Shown here: one piece after another, positions 1 to 46,004 of the stretch
How positions within the stretch are numbered: the stretch's first letter is position 1
Layout: each line of letters begins with the position of its first letter
Source: Gyrodactylus bullatarudis
Taxonomy: Eukaryota; Platyhelminthes; Monogenea; Gyrodactylidea; Gyrodactylidae
Assembly (NCBI GenBank): GCA_012064415.1
Contig: SSNU01000262.1
Location: 1-64,000 of the forward strand
Reading direction: 5' to 3'
DNA: 64,000 bases
The notes under the pieces: generated by a model
Seen by the model: the letters and a program-made list of their open reading frames with translations, nothing else
The model's database searches: none
What the model was told of the DNA's origin: nothing
Translations under genes and position numbers: made by a program

Positions 1-377
1 CTGGAGTTAACTCCTATGTATTATATAAAAATAGCTTCATAAACAGAGGAGGTGATCCTAAAAAAGTTTTATCCAGAAGAAAATTTCTTGTTGATCTCGC
101 AATTACTCTGATGAACTCTAGTCAATCAAAAAGAGGTCGTCCAACTCTAGAGGATTCAAATATAGAAGAACCACTTGCTAAGAAGAAGCCTCGTGTACCA
201 AATCCTCCAGACGACGTGGTGAGAGACAATTTCAGTCATTGGCCGTCCCACTCTACTCGTGAAGACAGAGGAAGATGTAAAAAATGAGGCCAAAAGACAC
301 AAATATACTGTTCAAAGTGTAAAGTTAAATTGTGTTTTGTTCAGAACCGTGAATGTTTCACAGAATACCATAAATAA
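1..377 (+). pseudogene. piggyBac-type transposase, C-terminal end (truncated by window, one stop)
   Basis: Reading frame 3 runs from the window edge to a TAA at 375-377. It begins with the end of the catalytic region (GVNSYVLY, then RRKFLVDLAITLM), then a basic linker (KRGRPTLE, AKKKPR), then a cysteine-rich tail with CKK, YCSKCKVKLC and RECFTEYH. This order matches the C-terminus of piggyBac/PGBD transposases, where the cysteines form a zinc-binding domain that recognises the transposon ends. An in-frame TGA at 285-287 lies where a Cys codon is expected in the first C-x2-C pair, so the copy is probably dead. The rest of the gene lies outside the window. I could not place the 3' terminal repeat or a TTAA duplication. 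Confidence 0.8.
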
Positions 378-1984
378 AATTTTTCTATTTAAAAATTATT
401 TTGTCGCTTACAAGTAGATTGATCTTAGGCATGCCGTTGTACCCTCTTTGGAACATGAAATATTTTTAAAACTATAAGTCTTAGAAAAAAACTAATTGTA
501 CCATTGAATTCAGAAACTTTGATTTGGTCAAGATAACATAAAATAATTTTTTTCTTGAAAAAAAAAATTTCCCTGGCTACGGAAGGGTTAAAAACCATCT
601 TTTGGCCAGCCTCCTAATTTCAAACAAATAAAAACTCGAATCAAAGTTCAAAAAAATGAGATTTTGGCGCCAAATCGAAATTTGAAAAATGACCATATTT
701 TTCATGAAAATAATATTTTTTTTCAGAATATTTTTCTTCAAATCGTAAAAGTGGCCAACATGGGTAGGATTCCAAAAATCTTTTACATATTCGAATTTCT
801 GATGAGAAGTTTGCATTTCTGGCTGGTGTTCTTGTACGAATTGGAATCTATGAGTAGTTGATTGATCTATAATTAGATGTCATCGTTATCCTGTTCTATT
901 TCTTCATTTGACGAATGAGACTCTCCAATAATTAAATCTTCTTCGGAACTAATGAATGTTTTTTTTCTGCATGTAAAAATTGTGTAATTCATAATTTCTA
1001 TGAAAATTTTAATTTTGCTTAAAGAAATATTTCGAAATTCTGATGGGAGTATTTAAGATGATAATTTTTAAATAGAATAAACTTTATTCTTTACTAGCTA
1101 CAGTTAGTAAGTTACATCTTTATACTATTTTATACATTTTTTCAAATAGTGCAGAGAAGAGAGGGACATTTTTAATAAAGGTATGACCTCTAAGAATCAT
1201 GTGAGGTTGAATAAGTTAAAAATCTCATAGAAAATTTGACACTTTAGTCCTTAAAGTTTCAGAGAATTTTTTTCATGACTATCATTCAATCTTTAGTCTT
1301 TTGGTTTATAAATACGCTGATTACTAATATACAGATGTTTTAATGCAATTATTTTAGGGCTGGTAGAGTTTGATGTCACTATTATTGAAAATATCTCGGA
1401 ATTTATAGGTCGAAGCTCAAAGTGGTCAGGCAAGGGGTTGTAGCAAATTTTCTCCTCTTCAAAATGGTATGTCTTTTAGGAATATTGATTGAGAAATAAA
1501 GATTCTATAGGATAAAATTTGACTTATTTTTTTCGTACTAAATGTCAAATTACTCAAAAACTACACGTTGAAAAAATTTATTTTTTGATATTTCTTACTT
1601 TCACATCGAACTCTACCAGCCCACCAAATTTTATTGCTACCTACCTTTTTTGCATGATTGTGTAATCTTCTTGTCAACTAGCTTTATTTTGTCAAAGATC
1701 ACAAGTCATCACTGAATTCCTCATTTTAGTCCAAATAGTCTATGTGAAAATACTGGAAGAGTCCTTATTATACCATCTCTTGAAAATTTTATAAATGCTA
1801 GCCAAAATCTCTGGTTGTTGATCCAAAGAGAACAAAACCAGCATATAAGTGGCTTTAAAATTCAATACTTTTTATGGTATTACAAATTTTGCTCATACCC
1901 GAAAAATATTATAGTGACTGAAGGGTAAGGATTAAAAGATATAAATATTATCTTAATCGCAATACAGATCTAGAAAAGCTTATT
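378..1984. other. Non-coding, repeat-derived stretch
   Basis: I see no credible coding exon. Positions about 577-795 are an inverted, diverged copy of the inner part (about 2050-2165) of the MITE-like element described at 1985-2494, including the shared GGCGCCAAA motif. The rest is AT-rich sequence with no recognisable feature. Confidence 0.5.
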
Positions 1985-2494
1985 GATATGAGGTTGGGAA
2001 TCTATGATTTTTACAGAAATCTCGATATTTTTATCAAGAATTTGAATTTGTTAAAGATATTTTGGAATCCTACTCATGTTGCCCACTTTTAACATTTGAG
2101 GAAAAAATATTTTTATGAAAAATATGGCCATTTTTCAAATTTCGATTTGGCGCCAAAATCCCATATTTCAAAACTTTGACCAGAAACTCTTTAGTGAATT
2201 GAAAGTCGAGGGTTTTTCAAGATCAGGATTAGGCCAAAAAATCAATTCAACTGAATCTGGTCTAATGTATAACCTCATTATAACTTCGTTTGGGAGCTGA
2301 ATTTCGAATTTTGATCGTTTTTTTTCACTACTTGAAAATCAATAAAATTTCGATAGTTCAAAATCTCTTGAAAACTGGGAAACTGTCGGTAATTTGACCA
2401 TGCTAGTCAGCTCTATTGTCTAATCCTGATCATGGAAAAACTCTTTTGATCAAATCAATAAAAAATGTCTGTAAAAATCATAGATTCCCAACTT
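1985..2494. mobile_element. MITE-like element with about 36-bp terminal inverted repeats
   Basis: The left end (1985-2020, core GTTGGGAATCTATGATTTTT) reappears inverted at 2459-2494 with about two differences over 36 bp. The roughly 440 bp between the ends has no coding potential. A partial inverted copy lies at about 577-795. A third copy at about 50898-51185 keeps the left end but has lost the right one, and lies inside an SGK3 intron. Inverted ends, no ORF and several dispersed copies fit a non-autonomous DNA transposon. The superfamily cannot be named because no clear target duplication is visible. Confidence 0.6.
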
Positions 2495-5400
2495 CATATC
2501 AACCAACTCTAGATATTAATGAGTTACTTTTTTATCTAGAGATATGAGATTTGGTACGTTTATTACATCCGGAATTCTGAAATTAGATCAGATCTCAGTG
2601 ACACTTTTCAATGTTATGATAATAAAAATTATAATTTTAACAGCTTCTGGTGATGGAGGTAAGTTGATCAGCTCAGCAACTGAAAAAAAAATTTGGCCTG
2701 GTGATATTAAATTAAAGAAGAAAAGGTTTCGGAGACGCACTAAAGGAATCTATAGCTTAGTTACAAAATATACTTACAAATGTACTGATATTTATTTTAT
2801 TTGGACCTCAGGGGTCAGAGCCTTTAAATTATTTTAATATATTTATCAAATCATTAAACAATGTCCTATCTTATCTCGATCAAAATTATTTTGAATAAAA
2901 TTTAAATTAAAATATAAAATTTGTTCAACCTGTAAGATTTTGATTGAAGTTCCAACTCAAAATCCCAATATCTAGAGTTTTTTATAATTTCTTTTAAAGA
3001 TTTTGGTAAGTTTTTATTATATCCTCATTGATAAGGAGGTTGTTTTTTAATCTATTTACATTTAGTTTAAAATTTTCGATGATTTATTGAAACACGAATA
3101 AAAATTTATGAATAAGAATCATCCCCTGACTTCATAAGATGCTTTGAAAAATTCTTTTTTGATTGAATTTATTTTTCAACTATCATATCTTTACTTGTAC
3201 ATTGTAAAAATACTAATAATTATTTCGCTTCACGAACGAGTTTCAACAATTCCCTGAGGAAAAACACCTTCAAAACCCACAACTGATTTGATCAAAATTT
3301 CTCATGAGCCTATAAACTCGAAAAGAAGTGTTTCAACTATAATTTGAGAATTCTTGTCTACTTCATACATGAGAGGGATAAGTCTTTGACAGCTGTTATG
3401 AAGGAACTACTGTACTATTTTTCATTGAAACTGAAATCACCGCAAAAGATTCGTTTTCATTTCATCGATGTTTAAGAGCCCTTAGGCTCTTTGTCACTCA
3501 GAAGAATTACTGGAAAACAAGAGGGGGCAAATGTTCTATAGAAGAAGTCATTCTTTAGTTATTTACTGGAAATCATTAACAGATTTTCAAAGAATACCTG
3601 TAAAATTTCTGTAAATTAAAATTATTTTAAATTTATCTTACAGAATCAGGAATTTTCTCAAGCTTAATGGTCTTGCTCTTCAATTTTCTCAGACTGAAAG
3701 TCTTCTATTAAACAGTAAAATAGGTGTTGACATGAAAGTGAGAATTTACTATAGTTTTACAAAGAAACTCTGGATATTTAGAATTGCTTTATGAATTCCA
3801 TTGTGATGAAATGAGCTCATTTGTTGGAATCTTGCAAAAAATCAGACCACTATGATTTTTTATCTCAAAAAATAGATACTGAAACACGAATTAATGTGAC
3901 TTTGATGTATTTTTCAGGGATCTATTCATATTTTTATTTCAACTTATACATTTTTACCTACGTGCAATAGGAAAATGGCTATCCGCTTGATATCTCCGAG
4001 AACAAATTTTTTTTTAATCCAACAGTTTTTTGGTTCATTTCAATATGGATAGTAAATTCTCATCTTCATATCTTCAACAAACTTTAGCTATTCTTGTTCA
4101 AACCAGAGACCTCAAGTTTGGCAACCCCTATAACTTACTTATATTTTTTCCAATTTCAGATGAAAACTAACGCGAACAAAAATAAATTATTTTTGGAGAA
4201 TAAATGTGTTCATTTTCAGTTATTTATTAATTAAGCAATCTAACTTTCGGAATAAAGAGTCTCAAAAAGTATTAAAATACTTATTTTAACCGGCTAATTC
4301 CCTCTGTTCTGAAAACCATTAACAACTGAATAAATTTTTCCATTATGGCATCAGGGTTCAAAGCTATAAGGTCTTAAAATGTATTATTTAAAGTTAAGGT
4401 ATTAAAGTAATACTTATATACATTATAGCATTCATATCAAGGAACTCAATCCTCATCATTAACATAATAACTTATTATATTGATGATTCCATCTAAAAGT
4501 CCTTGTCTTGAGATTCTTCACTGAAAGTTTAAGAAAGAATGATATTGGAAAATATCATATAAAAATAATAATAAGTGGAGCTGAGATATTCTTCTGATCA
4601 ATCTTGAATTGAGCACATTTTAACAGGTAATTACTCTTGCTTTTTGTAGTGATTTAATTATTCAGAACAAGGGATTCAATTATTCCAACTTTGAATTCTT
4701 ATAGCGATGTATTTAGATATAAAACTTGAGCATGTGGATTCCACATTATGAACAACTTTTCGTTCTGTGTGGTATGAAATTATTTCTGAAAACTTACGAT
4801 TTTTGTTTAAGCTAAAATCGTATTTAATTTTATACAACTGTTCGTAAGTAGTAATGAATTCATATAGTTTATTTTAAAAGTGCCCCATAATAAAATTTAG
4901 CGGAAATAATTATTTTTTAATGGGTTATTTATTCAAAAGCTTAAATGCAAGAGCTTTCGATATGTGCCTGAATACAAAATTTAATTTTTTAAATTCTCAA
5001 ACTCACGTCTGACTTGGCGTTTCAAAATATTTGAGATCATATATTTTCTGAAAATTTATGAGTAAGGATTATACATTTTATAGGAAGTCTTACGTAATTG
5101 AACGACGTTCAATGAACGTGAAAAATTTTTTAGAAAAACTTTAGATTTCTCTAAATTTCATAAGAAAATCCATAAATGTCATTAATTTTCAAATTATTCA
5201 TTTGAAATAGCTTTACCGTATACTTTTTCCAGGATTAAGTTATTGACGATAAATCAAAATTTCTCCAGCATTATTGGTAATTTATTAAGCTTGAAATCAT
5301 CTAACTGTCTATTGGAATTAAATTTGAAAATTGTAAATAAAGTCCTTGTAGAATCTATAATGTAGATTATGAAAAAATAAAAGCTACATATTAGAGGTAG

Positions 5401-5980
5401 ATGAAATTTTAATATCGCTTGTCTGAATCATAGATGACAGAGAATCCAATTTAAATACTATAAGCTACTTTATTGAGCTATAAAAATTTCATTTCGGTCA
5501 GAATTTTCCAAAGAAAGATTTTGCCAATTTTGGTGAATCAAATTCCCACCAATGATTTTCGCGCACTTTATCTGATCAAATTATTCTTCATCGAAATCTA
5601 AATCAAAAGCACCAAAAGTATCAGAACTTCATAAATTCTTAATCAGAATAATTCAGGGATTAAAATTCTATGCGTCTTGATTAAATTGATATTTTGATAT
5701 CGTACAAAAGTTTAGATACTCGAAATTCGAAATCCGTAAAAATCTAAAATTTAGATATCTCTTTGTAGAGTCAATCAGGGTTAAATCTCTCAAAATCTTT
5801 TTTGCTTGTTTCTGAAATTTACACCCTAAAAATAAAGGTTATTTAGTTTTAAAAGAATTATTATTATTATTATTTAAATTTGTGTTACCACTCCTTGTTT
5901 AAAGCATGAATATTTGAAGAAATTGTTTTTACTTTGTTGCATTAGGTGACACTTTTGTAAAATTTGACATTTGACACAAA
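2495..5980. other. Non-coding stretch upstream of seryl-tRNA synthetase
   Basis: I see no exon, RNA gene or clear element. The reading frame at 2544-2837 matches nothing I recognise and is AT-driven. The last 100 bp before 5981 should contain the promoter and 5' UTR of the seryl-tRNA synthetase gene, but no core promoter motif can be singled out. Confidence 0.4.
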
Positions 5981-7844
5981 ATGGTTCTAAGTATAGATTT
6001 ATTCCGGGCTGAAAAAGGTGGTGACCCAGAAAAGATTCGCAAGAGCCAAAAAGACCGTTACAAGGATCCATCTATAGTTGACCAAGTAATCGCTGTTGAT
6101 GAAGAATGGAGAAAAAGTGAGATTAATTCTATTCATTTTATATTACAGCAAGATTTTTGTGTGATAATCTTCAAAAGACAAAGAACAATTGTAGCAAAAC
6201 TATTGGTAAAATCATGAAAGAGAAGAAAGAAATTAAAGAAGATAGTAGTCTCAATGATATAGAAGTTGAAAAACTATCTGAAGATATCATTGCCAAATTA
6301 TCGGTTAGTCAGTTAAAATCTGCATCCACCAAGATTGACGAGACAAAAGAAAAGTATACAAAGCTCTGTCAAGAGTTAGAGATCAAAAGAAATAATTTAC
6401 AATCTACAATTGGAAATCTTCTCCATAAAGACGTTCCAATTAGTGATGATGAAGAGAACAACAAAGTTATACGTTTGTTTGGAGATGTTAAAGCTTCGAG
6501 AAAGTACTCCCATGTTGATCTAGTAACCATGGTTGATGGTTTTGACGGTGATCGTGGTGCTAATGTAGCTGGTGCACGTGGTTACTTCCTTAAAGGTCCA
6601 CTTGTTTTCCTTGAACAAGCCTTAATCAATCTTGCTCTAAGGATTTTATCCGACAAAGAGTTTACACCATTATACACTCCATTTTTTATGAAAAAAGACG
6701 CTATGCAAGCAGTAGCTCAGCTCAGTCAATTTGACGAAGAACTCTACAAAGTCATTGGTAAGAAGGAAACTCAAGGAGAATCTTGTGAAGAAGAGACAAA
6801 GTATTTGATTGCTACTTCTGAACAACCGATTGCTGCATTTCATCGTGAGGAATGGTTGAATCCGGAGATTTTACCCCTTAAATACTGTGGCATTAGTACT
6901 TGTTTCCGTCAAGAATGTGGTAGTCATGGACGAGATACCAGAGGCATATTCAGAGTCCATCAATTTGAAAAAATTGAACAATTTGTCTTGTGTTCACCAC
7001 ATGATGGTATCTCATGGAAATTATTCGATGAAATGATTGCAAACGCAGAAGAATTCTATCAAAAGCTTTGTATTCCTTATCGTGTTGTTGCAATTGTATC
7101 TGGAGAGTTGAATAACGCTGCAGCTATGAAGTATGATTTGGAGGCCTGGTTCCCGGGCTCAAAAGCCTTCAGGGAGTTGGTATCATGCAGTAACTGTACT
7201 GATTACCAGGCGAGACGTCTTGGTGTTAGATTCGGTCAGACCAAGAAAATGAATCAAGAGGTTAGTTAAAGTCAATTCTCAAAGCAATTTTTTTTGCGTT
7301 ACATTTATAAAAACACTCCACTAGTTAATTGATTACTTTTTTTTCAATTTCTCTCATGCATTTAACATTTTATGAATAATGTATTTTTAAAATTTGATCT
7401 TATCCTTTTCTATTAATTAATCAAGACGGAATTTGTTCACATGTTAAACTCGACAATGTGTGCGACAACAAGGGCTATTTGTGCAATTCTCGAGAATAAT
7501 CAAACCGAAGATGGAATTATTATCCCTGAAGCTCTTAAACCTTTTATGCCTTCAAGTAAGATTCAATTGTTTATTAAATTAAATTCAATAATCAAAGTAA
7601 TTTTACTCTTTTTGTCCTCCGTGTTAGATAATTCAAATAATTTCTATTGTTAAATATTTACTTTAGTCCATTAAATTATTTAGACATTAAAATAAGATGA
7701 CTACTTTAAAGTAATTACCACAAAACAAAATATTTTAGCTGATAGTAACTTGGTTTGATTTTTTTACGTACAGAATACCAAGAGAAAATTCCATTCGTCA
7801 AGCCAGCTCCAATTGATGAGATTAATGAAAAGTCAAAGAAATAA
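5981..7844 (+). CDS. SARS1: Cytosolic seryl-tRNA synthetase, four exons, 482 aa
   Basis: Class II aminoacyl-tRNA synthetase that charges tRNA-Ser with serine in the cytosol. Coding exons: 5981-6116, 6149-7260, 7426-7555, 7774-7844, joined by GT-AG introns of 32, 165 and 218 nt that keep frame. The ATG at 5981 opens the animal N-terminus MVLSIDLFR. Residues about 1-140 form the tRNA-binding helical arm. The catalytic core follows, with [13 protein letters not shown], the motif 2 region [17 protein letters not shown] and the motif 3 region with [14 protein letters not shown]. The C-terminus is [12 protein letters not shown] followed by a short lysine-rich end, about 30 residues shorter than the human enzyme because the basic tail is reduced. 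All catalytic regions are present, so the gene looks functional. The nearest gene downstream is DYRK2, convergent, 1.45 kb away. Confidence 0.96.
6117..6148 (+). other. Ultra-short intron 1 of seryl-tRNA synthetase (32 nt)
   Basis: GTGAGA donor and TTACAG acceptor. Removing the 32 nt joins ...EEWRK to TRFLCDNL, exactly the order in animal seryl-tRNA synthetases (EWRRCRFRADNL in human). The unspliced frame loses homology immediately. Confidence 0.9.
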
Positions 7845-7885
7845 CTGGATATTTATTATGCTTATTTTTCGTTTTTTTTCACATG

Positions 7886-7891
7886 AATAAA
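7886..7891 (+). terminator. Polyadenylation signal AATAAA of seryl-tRNA synthetase
   Basis: Canonical AATAAA 42 nt after the stop codon at 7842-7844, followed by a T-rich stretch. Confidence 0.6.
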
Positions 7892-9297
7892 GAAAACTTG
7901 GATTGTGATTTTCTCTTTTATTTGTTTATTCATATCATTGAACCTGACTAAAGTTGAGCTTTCAAGTTTTTCCTCATTAAATAATTTATTACGATCAATT
8001 GTTCTACTGGAATTGTCGGTATTAAGATGAGGCTATAAATTTCACAAGAGTTCATTGAAAAATTCGGCAGCGATTGAAAAAAATTGATGCCATATTTGAG
8101 AAGCATAACATTTCATATGCATAGGAGTCATGGTAGTTGGAGAACTCGATGGGGTAAAAAACATATTTCGACTTCCTAGGTGTCACTTCATTTGAGATTG
8201 ACATATTTCCAATGTATCCAGCCTATGTAGTGTGTCAAGATCATAGTCTTGATAATAAAGGTAGACACACTCAAAATAGATGCATTTATATATTTTCATA
8301 TTGAAACCTTCTTGTTTAATATTAATAATCATATATGTGGTAATCACTATATAATGTTGATGCATCGAAGAGATGAGGTGCTTCTGACTCGTTCACTGGT
8401 TCTTACCTTCTATCACTACCTCAGTTACCAAGTAAAAATCTTGAAGATGTCCAATTCTAAGAAGATGTTAAAAGTAATGAAACAGATGTTCAATGGAGTT
8501 ACATTGTTGAAGCAAAAGATAAATAAAATAGAAGAGTTCAATCAAACTTATTCTTCTCATTAGAATACTACTTATAATCATGAGACTGATCACGAAATCT
8601 ATTCCTACTATGGGTTCCCTAACAAAAATAACAGTTTAGTTACCTAAAATATTCAATAATTATTTATAAATGATGTAAGATATTTGCAATTTAATATATA
8701 TTTTATCATATCAGGATTCAGATGGATCGTTTCATATAATCAAGGTTTGTTTTCAATTTCTGAGCCTGTTATGTTACAGAAATTTCATTGAAATTGATTT
8801 TTTTTTCAGCGTTCTTTTGGCTTCTCTTTCGATTTACTATTCTTTTTATCACAGACGAGAATTTTCACATAGCAATTTGGGGCTTAACCATATTTTTTGT
8901 TGTTAGAAAATCTTAAAAATTTTGTTTTTGTTTGGATACATAATTGATTCGAGGAGTATATTTTTTAAGTTTTGTATTGCGTTCATGATGAGTATTTACA
9001 AAACAAGAAACAAAAGTTAGTTTACATGTTACTTCGTTGAATGCTATCAATTATAGACATACACGAGTTTTTGTTTCATTCAAACGTACAAATTTTTAAT
9101 GTCAGCTATGAACATGAGACTTGTAATAATTCGCAGCCTAAGATGTTCAATATAAATTTAAGTTCTCACTCACTATGAATAACATTTCCATCTAAAATCA
9201 AAATTTCATAGTGATACGTTTACATTTGAATGAAAACAATAACCGATCATAAATTGCTTATTTTACTCAAGAATAAAGAAAAAAATTCAATTAAATT
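7892..9297. other. Convergent intergenic stretch between seryl-tRNA synthetase and DYRK2
   Basis: The two genes point toward each other here. Frames at 8183-8365 (-) and 8249-8563 (+) overlap on opposite strands, have no recognised homology and no exon-like flanks, so I do not call them. The rest should hold the 3' UTRs; nothing else stands out. Confidence 0.4.
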
Positions 9298-44551
<35,254 letters not shown>

Positions 44552-44672
44552 TTTTAGAAAACTGAATTCATATTCCCACAATAGTTTCAATTTTATTCGT
44601 ATAATTATTTTAAACAAAACTCTCAATTTTATTATTTATTTTAGTTTTACTACAAACAAACATTGTGTAATT
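44552..44672. promoter_or_regulatory. Shared divergent promoter, DYRK2 / NDUFC2 (121 bp)
   Basis: The start codons of DYRK2 (-) and NDUFC2 (+) lie 121 bp apart, so both promoters and 5' UTRs must fit here unless upstream non-coding exons exist. The sequence is AT-rich; no TATA box or other motif can be singled out. Confidence 0.5.
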
Positions 44673-45037
44673 ATGATTGGAGAGGGTTTGTCAGGTTTTG
44701 GATTGTGCTGCCAGGGCCTTGTTAACTTGTTCCAAAAAAAGCCTTTTTATGCGCGTAAGATACTTGATTTAATTAGACTAAGATACCTATCGTCTCTTCT
44801 TTGTGATCCCAGCTCTATATGGACTAGGATATTCGTTGGAAAAAGCTATTTTTGAAAGGAGAAAAGTTCGTCTACTTGCAATGTATGATTACATGGAAAA
44901 ACATCCCGAACGTGTTCCTCCCGCAGGTTAGATAATTATAAAAGAAATGTATTTTTGATTATTATTGTATAACTTTTATTTTTTAAGAAAAAAGAAAATA
45001 TGCTGATGTATTCACAGATTGGAGACGTTGGCGGTAA
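44673..45037 (+). CDS. NDUFC2: NDUFC2-like subunit of mitochondrial complex I, three exons, 91 aa
   Basis: Accessory subunit (B14.5b type) of NADH:ubiquinone oxidoreductase in the inner mitochondrial membrane. Exons 44673-44754, 44783-44926, 44988-45037; introns of 28 and 61 nt, GT-AG, phases 1 and 1. Residues about 5-20 (GLSGFGLCCQGLVNLF) and 30-45 (YRLFFVIPALYGLGYSL) align with the two hydrophobic stretches of NDUFC2. The end MYDYMEKHPERVPP, KYADVFTDWRRWR matches the human pattern MFGYMKLHPEDFP...Y-EIF. It is about 28 residues shorter than human at the N-terminus; an extra upstream exon is possible, but only 121 bp separate it from DYRK2. Its stop is 1 bp from the SDR gene's stop on the other strand. 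Confidence 0.8.
44755..44782 (+). other. Ultra-short intron (28 nt) in NDUFC2
   Basis: GTAAGA...CTAAG. Splicing turns the frame ...KKPFYA into HTYRLFFVIPALYGLGY, restoring the NDUFC2 pattern; read through, the frame loses homology and ends after 60 codons. Confidence 0.8.
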
Positions 45038-45038
45038 T

Positions 45039-45913
45039 TCAAAGGAATTTCTTCGTCTTAAAAGTTGTCAACTGACAACTATTTATGTACAATAAACGAG
45101 AATTTTTAGTAATTATAGCCAATATAAATCCTGCAGCTGCCTGCTCATTGTTTTTTGTGAAAAGCCAGGAAATAATTCTGAGTATGAACCAAAATAATAG
45201 AGAGATAAAGGATTTCAATGATGTAAAGGGTCTAGATGGCCGTAACATTTTTGACCCTCTATAAAAATTTCCTGGATTAACAAGTTTAATATTGAGATTT
45301 TTGTCTAGAATGGTCTCATACTGCATTTCAAGATAATTTAGTAGAGATAATCTTGAGTAGCAATATGAGTTAATTGGATTTAGAATCCAACTCTCGGTGA
45401 ATTTTAAATCGCTACGATAAAACTGATAGCAATCACAAAAACCAATGATCACACTTCTGACTTTTTCAGAATATTTAATGGAGTTGATGATATCTTTGAT
45501 ACCAAAGAAATTAACATCCATCATTTTCTCCTGATTGAAACTTAGAATGCCTGAGACGATTATTAAATAATCCCAGTCATTATCATTTAAAAACTTGAAA
45601 ATTATTATCAAAATAAAAGTACTTTGATAAATTTTTGCACTGAACTGGCTCTATGTAGGTCTAGAAATTGAGTTTCATCGAAAGTTGTTGAGCTGAACAG
45701 GTATATATCAGAATCTTGTAGTTTTTTCCTGATGCAATCTACTAGCGAAGAGGAAGCACCTGAGATGATAAATTTCTTCTGGGATAAATCAGGAATTTTT
45801 ATTTCTTGGGCTTGTGTATATTCATCATATTTTGATGCATTTGTATCATTATTATGGACTGTCTTTAGATCTGAAAAATTTTCTTCCTCCGAATCTGATT
45901 CCATTAAAAACAA
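45039..45913 (-). CDS. Divergent short-chain dehydrogenase/reductase (RDH-like), two exons, about 281 aa
   Basis: Exons 45913-45623 and 45593-45039, joined by a 29-nt GT-AG intron in phase 0. After an acidic N-terminus (residues 1-40, start at 45913 or the second Met at 45904) comes a short Rossmann fold. FIISGASSSL stands where SDRs have TGxxxGxG, DYLIIVSGI where they have NNAG, and MDVNFFG matches the VNxxG helix. The active-site segment is SYCYSRLSLL, so Tyr is kept but the catalytic Lys is Arg, and no Ser-Ser stretch precedes it (VIIGFCDCY). VNPGNF and a hydrophobic segment (FISLLFWFILRIISWLF, about 229-245) resemble retinol-dehydrogenase-like SDRs. It is expressed in opposition to DNAJB1 and tail-to-tail with NDUFC2. 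The substrate is unknown, and it may be a pseudoenzyme. Confidence 0.65.
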
Positions 45914-45981
45914 ATATTGAAAAGGGAAGTAATAATTCTTTACTTGTTTGAAACACCAAATTTATTGAATAATTTAATATT

Positions 45982-45994
45982 TTCTAGAAATTTC
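45982..45994. promoter_or_regulatory. Perfect three-unit heat-shock element
   Basis: TTCTAGAAATTTC reads nTTCnnGAAnnTTCn, the HSF binding site with three alternating units. It lies 11 bp before the DNAJB1 ATG and about 70 bp before the SDR gene's ATG, in the roughly 90-bp divergent promoter. For DNAJB1 this is unusually close to the start codon, so its 5' UTR must be very short or start elsewhere. Heat induction is expected for DNAJB1-type genes in other animals. Confidence 0.55.
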
Positions 45995-46004
45995 TGCAAG
46001 TCAA

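Noticed and set aside
2544..2837. 97-codon plus-strand frame
   Set aside because: Sits directly beside the MITE-like element, no homology and composition expected by chance.
8249..8563. 104-codon plus-strand frame
   Set aside because: Overlaps an antisense frame of similar quality, no homology, biased Lys/Asn/Ile composition expected by chance.
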